From: Altericroceibacterium indicum
GTDB taxonomy: Bacteria > Pseudomonadota > Alphaproteobacteria > Sphingomonadales > Sphingomonadaceae
Reading direction: 5' to 3'
NCBI RefSeq assembly: GCF_009828105.1
Contig: NZ_WTYQ01000002.1
Location: 124,001-188,000 of the forward strand
Length of the DNA: 64,000 nucleotides
Both the position numbers and the translations under genes were made by a program. The first letter of the stretch is position 1. Each line of letters opens with the position of its first letter. Below are positions 27,672 through 36,503 of this stretch, piece after piece. The notes beneath the pieces were generated by a model. The model was not told the origin of the DNA and did no database searches. It saw only the letters and a list, made by a program, of their open reading frames with translations.

Positions 27672-28715
27672 ATGCCCACGAACGGGCCAACCGTCAGAGA
27701 TGTTGCACGCCATGCAGGCGTCTCCGTGGCGTCTGTTTCGCGGGCGCTCAATGGTATCAAGACCGTTCGCCCGGATGTGCGCAAGCTGGTCGAAGATGCC
27801 GCGCGTGAACTGGGTTATGTCCCTCATGCAGGCGCACGCAATCTCAGCCTTCAGCGCAGCGGCGCGGTTGGTGTGGCGCTTCCTGATCTCCACGGTGAAT
27901 ATTTCTCGGAACTGGTGCGCGGCCTGCATCAGGCAGCACTGGACCATGGCACGCAATTGCTGCTGTCCAATGTCCCTCAAGATCCTGAACGGGCAGTGGA
28001 AGCGCTCAACCATTTGCGCGGGCGGGTGGATGCGCTTGTCATCCTTGCCCCGCATCTCGATCCTGATTGCCTGCTTCGTAACCTGTCGCCCAACCTTCCC
28101 ACAGTGCTTCTGAACGGTGCCCCGCATAAGCGGAATGTGCATGAATTGCGGCTCGACAATTATGCCGGCGCACAAGCCATGGTGCAGCACCTCCATGATC
28201 GCGGATGCTATGATCTGGTGCATATCGCTGGCCCAGCAGGCAATATCGAAGCGCAGGAACGCCAGCGCGGTTTCCTCGAAAGCTGCGCAGAACTTGGCAT
28301 TAACGGCCGTATCCTTGCCGGCGACTTCAGCGAAGAGGCTGGCGCGGCTGCGGCCAGCGAAATCATCGCATCTCGCCTGACCACTGACGGTATCTTTGCC
28401 GCCAACGACATGATGGCAATCGGCGCCATGACCGTTCTGAAAAGCCATGGCATCGCACTGCCTGATGACATGGCACTGGCTGGATTCGATGACATTCCAC
28501 TCGCCAGACTTGTTACGCCCGCTTTGACGACGATCCGCGTCGATATTGCCGGAATGGGCAAGCGCGCAATGGCCGTTCTGTTTCAGGATGACCCCAAGGA
28601 TCGAGTGAACACACCTATTCTGGAATGGAAAATTCCCGAATTGATCGCGCGTGAGACCACCACCCGCGTCAACCCCCGGACTGATCCATCAGCCGCAGCA
28701 CATAACAACCCATAA
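27672..28715 (+). CDS. LacI family transcriptional regulator
   Basis: A 347-residue repressor. Residues about 6-30 form the LacI helix-turn-helix (TVRDVARHAGVSVASVSRALNG), followed by the hinge helix region and a sugar-binding periplasmic-protein-like domain (about 63-335) with GAVGVALPDLHGEYFSELVRG and a late DDMALAGFDDIPLARLVTPALTT, typical of the family. The ATG at 27672 follows a GGAGAGAGG stretch. The perfect palindrome at 27591-27612 is its obvious binding site. The gene is divergent from bglX and is followed on the same strand by the Oar-like receptor, the glucoamylase-like lipoprotein and the discoidin enzyme, so it probably controls the whole glycan locus. Confidence 0.92.
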   Translation: MPTNGPTVRDVARHAGVSVASVSRALNGIKTVRPDVRKLVEDAARELGYVPHAGARNLSLQRSGAVGVALPDLHGEYFSELVRGLHQAALDHGTQLLLSNVPQDPERAVEALNHLRGRVDALVILAPHLDPDCLLRNLSPNLPTVLLNGAPHKRNVHELRLDNYAGAQAMVQHLHDRGCYDLVHIAGPAGNIEAQERQRGFLESCAELGINGRILAGDFSEEAGAAAASEIIASRLTTDGIFAANDMMAIGAMTVLKSHGIALPDDMALAGFDDIPLARLVTPALTTIRVDIAGMGKRAMAVLFQDDPKDRVNTPILEWKIPELIARETTTRVNPRTDPSAAAHNNP

Positions 28716-28770
28716 AAGGGAACATCATCGCCGATGCTGGGGGGCAAAGGCGAAAGCAGGGAGACACACA

Positions 28771-31700
28771 ATGCAAAATAAAAACAGGAACACCAACGTG
28801 CTGAAAAGCAATACTCTTCGTCTGGCCGCCTTGATGGCCAGCGTTGCCCTTCCGGTTGCCCTGGCGGCTCCAGTTCATGCGCAGGTCGGGCAGGCGTCCT
28901 TGCGCGGGACTGTGACTGCCCCGGCCGATAATCCGGCACAGCAGATCACGATCGTGGAAGTGAACACCGGTTCACGCCGCACCACCACGATTTCGCCGCA
29001 GGGCACTTACAATTTCGCATCGCTTTCGCCGGGCACTTATCGGCTTGAAATCGCGCTGCAAAATGGCACCCGCACAACCGATACGATCACTCTGCAAGTG
29101 GGCCAAAGCGGCGCACTCAACATTGATCTGACCCGGGCCAACTCGACCACCCCTGACCAGGCATCAGATACAAGCTCCACATCGGATGACAGCGGAGCCG
29201 ATGCTGGCAATCAGATCGTTGTTGTGGGCAGCCAGTTGCGCACGATGGAAGGCGGCGAAGTGGGTGCCACGATCACCCAGCGCCTGATCGACACACTGCC
29301 GCAGAACAACCGCAACTTCCTCGCCTTTGCCGACCTTGCCCCCGGTGTTTCTCTGGAAACCGGTGCCAATGGCAACGTCAAGATTCAGGGCGGCGCACAG
29401 GGTTCGGCTTCCGTAAACGTCTTCATCGATGGCGTGGGTCAGAAGGATTACGTCCTCAAGAGCGGCATCACCGGGCAGGATTCCTCCAATGGCAACCCCT
29501 TCCCGCAGTCTGCCATTGGCGAATATCGCGTCATCAGTTCCAACTATAAAGCGGAATTCGATCAGGTCAGCTCGGTGGCCATCACGGCGGTGACCAAGTC
29601 CGGCACCAATGAATTCCACGGCGATACTTTCTTTGATTTCACCAACCAAAGCCTGCGCGCCAAAACACCGCTCGAAAAGCGGGACAATAAGGATAAGACC
29701 AAAACCCGCGACATGCAGTTCGGCGCATCGCTGGGTGGCCCGATCATCAAGGATGTGGCGCATTTCTTCGTTGCCTATGAAGGCAAGCGCAATGTCGTTC
29801 CGGTTGAAGTGACGCCAGCCAACGGCCTCTCCATCTCCGATTACCCGACAGATCTGCAAAGTGCGTTTGGCAATTACAACCGCACTTTCAATGAAGACCT
29901 CTATTTCGGCAAGGTGGATATCGAACCTACCGATGCTGATCTGATCGAAGCATCGATCAAGGTCCGCAAGGAATCGGGCGAAAACTGGAACAGCGGGCAA
30001 ACCGCTCCCGGCCGGATCACCAGCAATGATGTGGATGAAAAGCGCGCCTTGCTGCGGTATCAGCACACTGAAGATAGCTGGATCAATGATATCAAGCTGT
30101 CTTACGAAGACGTGAAATGGGCCCCTACCCCCAAAAGCTTCGGCAATGGCTTCATTCTACAGAATGACAATCAGGACACGCTGCTGTCCTATGGTGCCAG
30201 CCCCAACTATCAACGCAAAGGCCAGAAGGGCTGGACGCTGCAGGATGACTTTACCTACACCGGCCTTGAAGGGCACACTTTCCAGGTTGGCGTGAAGGCG
30301 AAGTGGATCAAGCTGGATGCTCGTCAGCTCAACAACACCAACCCGCAGTTCACCTATAATATGGACTATTCACTAGATGTTCCTTGGCGTGTCCAGTTCG
30401 GTGTTCCTGTCGATGGAACAGCCGGTGGCAGCGTCAAGTCTGACAACTTCCAGCTTGGCCTTTATGCGCAGGATGACTGGGAAGTTACCGATCGCCTGAC
30501 GCTGAATCTCGGCCTGCGGTGGGATTATGAGCGCACGCCGTCTTACCTCGATTACAAGACGCCCGATGCGATCGTGAATGCGCTTTCGCCTGAAAATTAT
30601 CCCAACCTTGTGAACGCTGATTATAATATCAACGATTTCATCTCGACCGGTAAGGAACGCAAGGCTTTCAAGGGCGCCTTCCAGCCGCGCATCGGTTTCT
30701 CCTATGCGCTTGATGAAGATCACCGCTTCACCCTGTTCGGTGGCTATGGCCGATCCTATGATCGCAGCCAGTTCGACTATATCCAGCTTGAACGGTCAAA
30801 CAGCACTTTCAAAACGCTGACCTATCTGTTCAACAATGGCGATCCGAAGCATGAATGTGCTGGTTCCAATTGTGTCGCATGGGACCCGGCTTACCTGACC
30901 AGCCTCGCTCCGCTGGCCACATCTGCCCTTGGTGGTGGTGGTGAAATCGACCTGCTCAACAATGATCTGAAGACACCTTATTCGGATCAGTTCAGCCTTG
31001 GTGTTCGTGGAAAGTTCGGTCTGTGGCATCCGGAAATCGGCTTCAGCCATATTGAAAGTCATGATGGTTTCGTCTGGCTTCTCGGCAACCGCCGCCCGGA
31101 TGGCACCTTCTTTGCCCCCGGCTCCACCTTCAACACCCAGCCATGGGGCTTTGCTCCCAATGGCTATGGCTCGATCATCCTTGGTACCAATGGTTTGGAG
31201 ACCAGTGCGGATTCTGCCTATTTGAAGCTGGATAAGACATATACCGCCAGCTCACCGTGGAGCCTGAACTTCACCTACACCTACACAGAAGCGACGGAAA
31301 ACCGGAAATATGGGGAAGTTTACTCCCTCGATTATCCGTCCATCAAGGACTATCCGATACTGCGTTCTGCCGGTGTTTCAAAGCACCGTGTCGTGATGGC
31401 AGGCAGTGTCGACCTTCCTTATGGCTTCACCGCATCCACCAAAATCCAGCTTCGTTCGCCGCCCTATGTCTATGGCACGAATGACACTGGCCCGCTGATC
31501 ACTGAAGGGAACAACAAGCACCCCTTCATCATCGGTGACTGGTGGTCATACCGTCAGGTGGATTTTGCCCTCAGCAAGTCCATTCCGATGCGCTTTGTTT
31601 CAGAAGATACGGCGATCCGCGTGCGCCTCGACGTGCTGAACGTGTTTAATACTGCCAACTTCACATCCTACAATGGTGACGGCAGATCACCCGATTTCGG

Positions 31701-31776
31701 TAATCTGGACAATAGTTACCAAACCGGCGGCTATCCCCCACGGACTGTCAAATTATCGGCAGGCCTGAGCTTCTAA
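28771..31776 (+). CDS. TonB-dependent receptor with carboxypeptidase-like N-terminal domain (Oar type)
   Basis: A 1001-residue outer-membrane protein. The signal peptide ends at VHAQ (about 36). A carboxypeptidase-regulatory-like domain follows (about 38-115: GQASLRGTVTAPADNPAQQITIV..., GTYNFASLSPGTYRLEIAL), then a low-complexity Ser/Thr/Asp linker, a plug (IVVVGSQLRTMEGGEVGATIT...) and a large barrel ending in TVKLSAGLSF. This layout is Oar-like and similar to SusC-type glycan importers, though no SusD partner is present, as is usual in Proteobacteria. ATG at 28771 is chosen over an earlier frame opening at 28651, since AGGGAG lies seven bases upstream and the signal peptide is then intact. 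It probably imports the glycan fragments processed by the downstream enzymes. Confidence 0.92.
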   Translation: MQNKNRNTNVLKSNTLRLAALMASVALPVALAAPVHAQVGQASLRGTVTAPADNPAQQITIVEVNTGSRRTTTISPQGTYNFASLSPGTYRLEIALQNGTRTTDTITLQVGQSGALNIDLTRANSTTPDQASDTSSTSDDSGADAGNQIVVVGSQLRTMEGGEVGATITQRLIDTLPQNNRNFLAFADLAPGVSLETGANGNVKIQGGAQGSASVNVFIDGVGQKDYVLKSGITGQDSSNGNPFPQSAIGEYRVISSNYKAEFDQVSSVAITAVTKSGTNEFHGDTFFDFTNQSLRAKTPLEKRDNKDKTKTRDMQFGASLGGPIIKDVAHFFVAYEGKRNVVPVEVTPANGLSISDYPTDLQSAFGNYNRTFNEDLYFGKVDIEPTDADLIEASIKVRKESGENWNSGQTAPGRITSNDVDEKRALLRYQHTEDSWINDIKLSYEDVKWAPTPKSFGNGFILQNDNQDTLLSYGASPNYQRKGQKGWTLQDDFTYTGLEGHTFQVGVKAKWIKLDARQLNNTNPQFTYNMDYSLDVPWRVQFGVPVDGTAGGSVKSDNFQLGLYAQDDWEVTDRLTLNLGLRWDYERTPSYLDYKTPDAIVNALSPENYPNLVNADYNINDFISTGKERKAFKGAFQPRIGFSYALDEDHRFTLFGGYGRSYDRSQFDYIQLERSNSTFKTLTYLFNNGDPKHECAGSNCVAWDPAYLTSLAPLATSALGGGGEIDLLNNDLKTPYSDQFSLGVRGKFGLWHPEIGFSHIESHDGFVWLLGNRRPDGTFFAPGSTFNTQPWGFAPNGYGSIILGTNGLETSADSAYLKLDKTYTASSPWSLNFTYTYTEATENRKYGEVYSLDYPSIKDYPILRSAGVSKHRVVMAGSVDLPYGFTASTKIQLRSPPYVYGTNDTGPLITEGNNKHPFIIGDWWSYRQVDFALSKSIPMRFVSEDTAIRVRLDVLNVFNTANFTSYNGDGRSPDFGNLDNSYQTGGYPPRTVKLSAGLSF

Positions 31777-31793
31777 GCTAACGCCAGCCGGTT

Positions 31794-31831
31794 GGCATCG
31801 GGGTGCCCTCCCCCCCCCGCACCCCGATGCC
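31794..31831 (+). terminator. strong hairpin between the receptor and the glucoamylase-like gene
   Basis: Perfect 13-base arms (31794-31806 and 31819-31831; GGCATCGGGGTGC and its complement) enclose a C-rich loop, followed by TCTTTATTT. It lies 18 bases after the receptor stop and 48 before the next start. It is probably an intrinsic terminator or attenuator that lowers expression of the downstream enzymes relative to the receptor, or a 3'-end stabiliser. Confidence 0.75.
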
Positions 31832-31878
31832 TCTTTATTTCCCTCACCCCTCCCCATTGCTATTTCCGAGGCTTATCT

Positions 31879-33333
31879 GTGTTCAATCGTCGCGACATTC
31901 TCAATACAGGTGCATTAACATTCGGCGGGCTCGTTGCAGCCTGCGCACCGCGCACCATCACTACGCCTGCACACACGCAAGTTCCGCCGCCAGCGGCCAA
32001 CACATTTATGCCTGATGATGATGAGGCGCTCATCAGTGACATTCAGCGCCGGGCCTTTCAGTTCTTCTGGGATAATGCTTATCCCAAAACCGGCCTGATC
32101 CCTGATCGCTGGCCGACCCCTTCCTTCGCCTCTATCGCTGCTGTCGGCTTTGGCCTCACCGCTTATCCCATCGGCGAAAGTCATGGTTGGATCACCCGTG
32201 ACGAGGCGGCAGATCGCACGCTATCCACGCTCGAGTTCTTTATCGGCCAGCCACAGGGCGATTCAGAATCCAGAGACAGCGGCAAGAATGGCTTCTTCTA
32301 TCACTTCCTGGGTGTGACGCAGGGTTGGCGCTTTGCCCGTGCTGAACTATCCACCATCGACACAGCTTTGCTGATGGCAGGTGTTCTTTTCGCGCAGAGC
32401 TGGTTTGACCGTGACGATGCGCGTGAAGCCCGTATTCGCTATATTGCCGAACAGCTTTTCCGTGCGATTGACTGGAACTGGATCACCCCGCGCGCGCCCT
32501 TCGTATCGATGGGCTGGAAGCCGCGCACCGGTTTCATTCCCGCCGATTGGAACCAGTATAATGAGGGCATGATCCTCTATGTGCTGGGCCTTGCGTCCCC
32601 CACCCATCCCCTGCCCGATGGCACATGGGAAGCGGTGAGTGCCAAGTTCGAAAAAGCCTGGGGTAATGAATGGGGCAGCGAACCCCATTTGCAATTCCCG
32701 CCCATGTTTGGCCATCAATATAGCCACACCTGGATCGACTTCCGCGGTATTCGCGATCCTTTGATGAAGTCCAAGGGCATCGATTATTTCGAGAACAGCC
32801 GCCGGGCAACCTATGCGCAGCGCGATTATGCGATCAAAAATCCCTATGGCTGGGATGGCTATGGCGAAGATTGCTGGGGCCTTACGGCATGTGATGGTCC
32901 GGGCGATTTCAAGATCGAACTGGCCGGGCGTGAACGCGAATTCTTCAGCTATTCCGCACGCGGCCCCGGTGATCGCGATGACGGCACGATTGCGCCCACA
33001 GCAGCCCTTGGCTCCATCGCTTTCGCCCCGGAAATTGTCACCCCCATGATCGCAGCCATGCACAAACGCTGGGGGCATGAAATTTACGATAATTACGGCT
33101 TCCTCGATAGCTTCAACCCCACACTGACCGAGGCGCCGCAGAGCAAATTGCTCCATGGCGAAATCAAGTCCGGCCTATGGGTGGACAAGGATTATCTCGG
33201 GATCGATCAGGGGCCGATTGTTGCGATGATTGAAAATCACCGCACCGGCCTTGTGTGGAGCACGATGCGCAAGAACCCCCATATCCAGCGCGGCCTTCGC
33301 CGTGCAGGCTTCACGGGAGGTTGGCTCGACTGA
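31879..33333 (+). CDS. glucoamylase-like lipoprotein (GH144-type fold)
   Basis: A 484-residue protein of the putative glucoamylase family (PF10091), which includes GH144 endo-beta-1,2-glucanases. The chosen start is GTG at 31879, with GAGG seven bases upstream; it gives MFNRRDILNTGALTFGGLVAAC, a basic n-region, hydrophobic core and lipobox LVAAC, so the mature protein should be lipid-anchored. The (alpha/alpha)6-type body includes LISDIQRRAFQFFWDNAYP near the start, the WNQYNEGMILYVLGLASP segment, and GYGEDCWGLTACDGP with acidic and aromatic residues suited to a sugar-binding cleft. Its stop overlaps the next gene's ATG (TGATG). GH144 and beta-1,2-glucan are suggested by family and by the GH3 partner; the linkage is not proved by sequence. 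Confidence 0.8.
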   Translation: MFNRRDILNTGALTFGGLVAACAPRTITTPAHTQVPPPAANTFMPDDDEALISDIQRRAFQFFWDNAYPKTGLIPDRWPTPSFASIAAVGFGLTAYPIGESHGWITRDEAADRTLSTLEFFIGQPQGDSESRDSGKNGFFYHFLGVTQGWRFARAELSTIDTALLMAGVLFAQSWFDRDDAREARIRYIAEQLFRAIDWNWITPRAPFVSMGWKPRTGFIPADWNQYNEGMILYVLGLASPTHPLPDGTWEAVSAKFEKAWGNEWGSEPHLQFPPMFGHQYSHTWIDFRGIRDPLMKSKGIDYFENSRRATYAQRDYAIKNPYGWDGYGEDCWGLTACDGPGDFKIELAGREREFFSYSARGPGDRDDGTIAPTAALGSIAFAPEIVTPMIAAMHKRWGHEIYDNYGFLDSFNPTLTEAPQSKLLHGEIKSGLWVDKDYLGIDQGPIVAMIENHRTGLVWSTMRKNPHIQRGLRRAGFTGGWLD

Positions 33334-36300
33334 TGTTTTCTGCACTCCTCCTTGCCACCGCCGCGCCTGTTCTCTTCAATGATTTTGACAATGCAGGAAG
33401 CTGGAAAGCGGCCGCTTCCGACGGAGTCAAATCCCACGTCGAAAGCGTTGAAGGCACAGATGGTCAGGCCCTGAAGCTGGATTACGACTTCGGTGATGTG
33501 TCGGGCTATGCCTATCTGACGCGAAAATTGCCAATTGATTGGCCTGACAATTACGAAATGCGCTTGAAAGTGCGGGGGCAAGGCGGGGTCAATGATCTTC
33601 AGATCAAATTTACCGATGCCTCGGGTGAGAATGTCTGGTGGACACAGCGCCTGAACTTTCGCCCGTCACAGGAATGGCAGGAAATCACCATTCGCCCACG
33701 CGATATGTCCTTCGCCTGGGGACCAACTGCCGACAAGACGCTGCGCCATACCCAGAATATGGAAATCACGCTGGTGCGTGGACGCGATGGCGGCAGCGGC
33801 TTTATCGAGATTGACGGGCTGAGCTTCATGAAACTGGACCCACCCCAACCTCTGCCAGCCCCGGATGCGAGCGATATGGCCGTGCTGGACAATGATCCGG
33901 CAACCGCATGGCACGGGCACGGAGGAAAGAGCCTTTCCGTCGATTTTGGCGGGAGGAAAGAACTGGGTGGCGTGGTGCTCGATTGGGCGAAAGGCCATTT
34001 TGCCAAGGCCTATACAATCGAAGCATCGGACGATGGAAAGGACTGGAAAGTTCTACGCCGGGTGACGCAAGGTGATGGCGGCAACGACCCTGTCCCCCTT
34101 CCGGAGACACGCACCCGTTTCCTGCGCATTACACTTGATCCGTCCGTCAAGGATGCTCGCCTGGTCAATCTCATCATCAAGCCTTTGAGTTGGGGTGAAA
34201 CGCCCAATGCCATGGTGGAAGATCTAGCAAAAACGGCTCCCAAAGGCATCTATCCGCGTGGATTTACCGAACAAAGCTATTGGACTTTGACCGGGAGCGA
34301 CGGTGGCAAAATCGCCGCGCTGATCGGTGAGGACGGCGCGATTGAACCAGACAAAGGCAGCTTCAGCGTTGAACCCTTTGTGCGCGTGGACGGGCGCACC
34401 TTCAATTGGGCTGATGTCCGATCAACCCCCTCGCTGGAAGATGGCTATCTGCCAATCCCGCATGTCACCTGGACTGCCGATGATTGGTCGCTCGACACGA
34501 TGGCGTTTGCCACTGCTGGCGACAAACCGCAATTGCTCTCCCGCTGGCGGCTGACGAACAATGGCACCACCAAACGCCACTTCCGTCTGGTGCTGGCCGT
34601 GCGCCCATTTCAGGTCAACCCGCCAGCCCAATTCCTGTCCCAGCAAGGTGGGGTGAGCGAGATTTCACAGCTCCATTGGGATGGGAAACAGCTTGCTGTC
34701 ACCACGCCCTCCCCGATTGCTGGCGACGCCGCAAAGCAGCGCAGCCTGCACCCGCTTGTCACCCCGGATCATGTAGGGATGCGCAGTTTTGATCAGGGCG
34801 CTTTGGGTGATCCGGCCTCTGCGCCTGACGCCACGTCTTTAAACGACCCGGCCAAGCTCGGCTCAGCCACGCTGACATGGGATGTCACTCTTGCGCCGGG
34901 TGCGCATATGGATGTCCCCATGGCTTTTGCTCAAGGTGGCAGTGCCGCCATTACAGAGAGTGCATTTGAGCCTGCGCTGGAAGCCGCCCGTGTCTCTTGG
35001 AAGGCCAAGCTCAATACGGTTTCGCTCAAGGTTCCACCACAGAAGCAGGCACTGGCCAACACGCTCAGAACCGCGCTCGCGCATATCCTCATCAGCCGCA
35101 ATGGCGCGCAATTGAAACCGGGCACACGGTCTTACAATCGCAGTTGGATCCGTGATGGCGCGATGATGTCTGACAGCCTGCTGCGCCTTGGTGTAACGCA
35201 GCCTGCAATCGACTTTGCCAATTGGTATTCCACCAAGCTGTTCAAAAATGGCAAAGTGCCCTGCTGCGTGGATTATCGCGGGGCAGACCCTGTGCCAGAG
35301 AATGACAGTGACGGGGAATATATCCACCTCATCACCCAGATCTATCGCTTTACAGGGGACAAGGACTGGTTGGCCAGCGAATGGCCCAATATCAACGCCG
35401 TGCGTAAGCATATGGACGGCCTGCGCCTGTCTGAACGCACACCCAAGAACCAGTCTCCTGACCGGCTCATGCTTTATGGCCTGATGCCGCCTTCGATCAG
35501 CCATGAAGGCTATTCGGAGAAAATCCAATACAGCCTGTGGGACGATTTCTGGACATTGGCAGGTTATAAAAGCGCTGCCTATGCGGCGCAGATTCTAGAC
35601 CGACCGGAAACCAAAGCCATCGAAGCTGAACGTGATCAGTTCACCGATGACCTGAAGGCCGCGATCAACGCCTCTGCCAAATATTGGAAGATCGATTACA
35701 TCCCCGGTGCAACAAGTCTCGGCGATTTTGATGCGACCTCCACCACCATGGCCTTCGATCCGGCAGGCATCGCGCCTGAGCTGGACCAGACCTTGCTCCG
35801 CAACACGTTTGTGAAGCAGTGGAACCGCGTAATGAGCCGCCCCGGCAGCACCGATTGGGACGATTACACGCCATATGAATTGCGGAATGTTTCCGCCATG
35901 GTGCGGTTGGGCTGGCCACAGCAGGCCAATGCCCTACTCGACTTCTATATGAAGGATCGCCGCCCCAAAGCCTGGAACCAATGGGCTGAAGTGGTGGGCC
36001 GGGACCCGCGTGAAATTCGCTTCATTGGCGATATGCCCCATGCTTGGGTGGAATCCGACTTTATCCGCGCCGCGCTCGACATGTTTGCCTATGTCCGCTT
36101 CAGCGACGAAGCATTGGTGATTGGTGGCGGGATGACGCCGGAATGGCTCTCAGGCGATGGCGTATCGATGAAAGGCCTGCACACCCGCTACGGCTCGCTC
36201 GACATTACGATGAAAGCACAAGGCCGTCACCTCACCGCAACGCTGGATGGCAGCGCCACCCCGCCCGGTGGCTTCGTGCTCCACTGGCCCTTGCCAGAGG

Positions 36301-36404
36301 TGCCCACCTGCCTGCTCATCAATGGTAGCAAGATGCAGCCCGTCAGCAGTGAAATCTCGCTGAAAACGACAGGTAAGCCCATTCACATCGCCACCTGTGA
36401 CTGA
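33333..36404 (+). CDS. multidomain discoidin / six-hairpin glycosidase-like protein
   Basis: A 1023-residue protein that I cannot place in a named glycosidase family. Residues about 15-170 look like a beta-sandwich carbohydrate-binding domain (FDNAGSW at the start, FIEIDGLSFM at the end). Residues about 180-290 match a discoidin/F5-8 type C domain (AVLDNDPATAWHG, then RTRFLRITL). A beta-rich middle part runs to about 560, and a helical barrel from about 565 to 920 contains RSYNRSWIRDGAMM near 600-612 and DSDGEYIHLITQIYRFTGDKDW, as in six-hairpin glycosidases. A small beta-domain closes it. ATG at 33333 forms TGATG with the lipoprotein gene; the signal peptide is short and weak. Coupling to the glucoamylase-like gene argues for action on the same glycan. 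Confidence 0.7.
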   Translation: MFSALLLATAAPVLFNDFDNAGSWKAAASDGVKSHVESVEGTDGQALKLDYDFGDVSGYAYLTRKLPIDWPDNYEMRLKVRGQGGVNDLQIKFTDASGENVWWTQRLNFRPSQEWQEITIRPRDMSFAWGPTADKTLRHTQNMEITLVRGRDGGSGFIEIDGLSFMKLDPPQPLPAPDASDMAVLDNDPATAWHGHGGKSLSVDFGGRKELGGVVLDWAKGHFAKAYTIEASDDGKDWKVLRRVTQGDGGNDPVPLPETRTRFLRITLDPSVKDARLVNLIIKPLSWGETPNAMVEDLAKTAPKGIYPRGFTEQSYWTLTGSDGGKIAALIGEDGAIEPDKGSFSVEPFVRVDGRTFNWADVRSTPSLEDGYLPIPHVTWTADDWSLDTMAFATAGDKPQLLSRWRLTNNGTTKRHFRLVLAVRPFQVNPPAQFLSQQGGVSEISQLHWDGKQLAVTTPSPIAGDAAKQRSLHPLVTPDHVGMRSFDQGALGDPASAPDATSLNDPAKLGSATLTWDVTLAPGAHMDVPMAFAQGGSAAITESAFEPALEAARVSWKAKLNTVSLKVPPQKQALANTLRTALAHILISRNGAQLKPGTRSYNRSWIRDGAMMSDSLLRLGVTQPAIDFANWYSTKLFKNGKVPCCVDYRGADPVPENDSDGEYIHLITQIYRFTGDKDWLASEWPNINAVRKHMDGLRLSERTPKNQSPDRLMLYGLMPPSISHEGYSEKIQYSLWDDFWTLAGYKSAAYAAQILDRPETKAIEAERDQFTDDLKAAINASAKYWKIDYIPGATSLGDFDATSTTMAFDPAGIAPELDQTLLRNTFVKQWNRVMSRPGSTDWDDYTPYELRNVSAMVRLGWPQQANALLDFYMKDRRPKAWNQWAEVVGRDPREIRFIGDMPHAWVESDFIRAALDMFAYVRFSDEALVIGGGMTPEWLSGDGVSMKGLHTRYGSLDITMKAQGRHLTATLDGSATPPGGFVLHWPLPEVPTCLLINGSKMQPVSSEISLKTTGKPIHIATCD

Positions 36405-36408
36405 CATT

Positions 36409-36445
36409 ATTCGGGCAAAGCAATGCCATCCTGCTTTGCCCGAAT
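36409..36445 (+). terminator. terminator after the discoidin enzyme gene
   Basis: Perfect 14-base arms (36409-36422 and 36432-36445; ATTCGGGCAAAGCA and complement) with a 9-base loop begin four bases after the stop codon. No T run follows, but the stem is strong. It marks the end of the glycan operon. Confidence 0.7.
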
Positions 36446-36503
36446 AGACCCGCGTCCTTTCTTTGGGTGCCTATCGGTATCCAGCAATTGCATGCAGCGG
36501 TAA

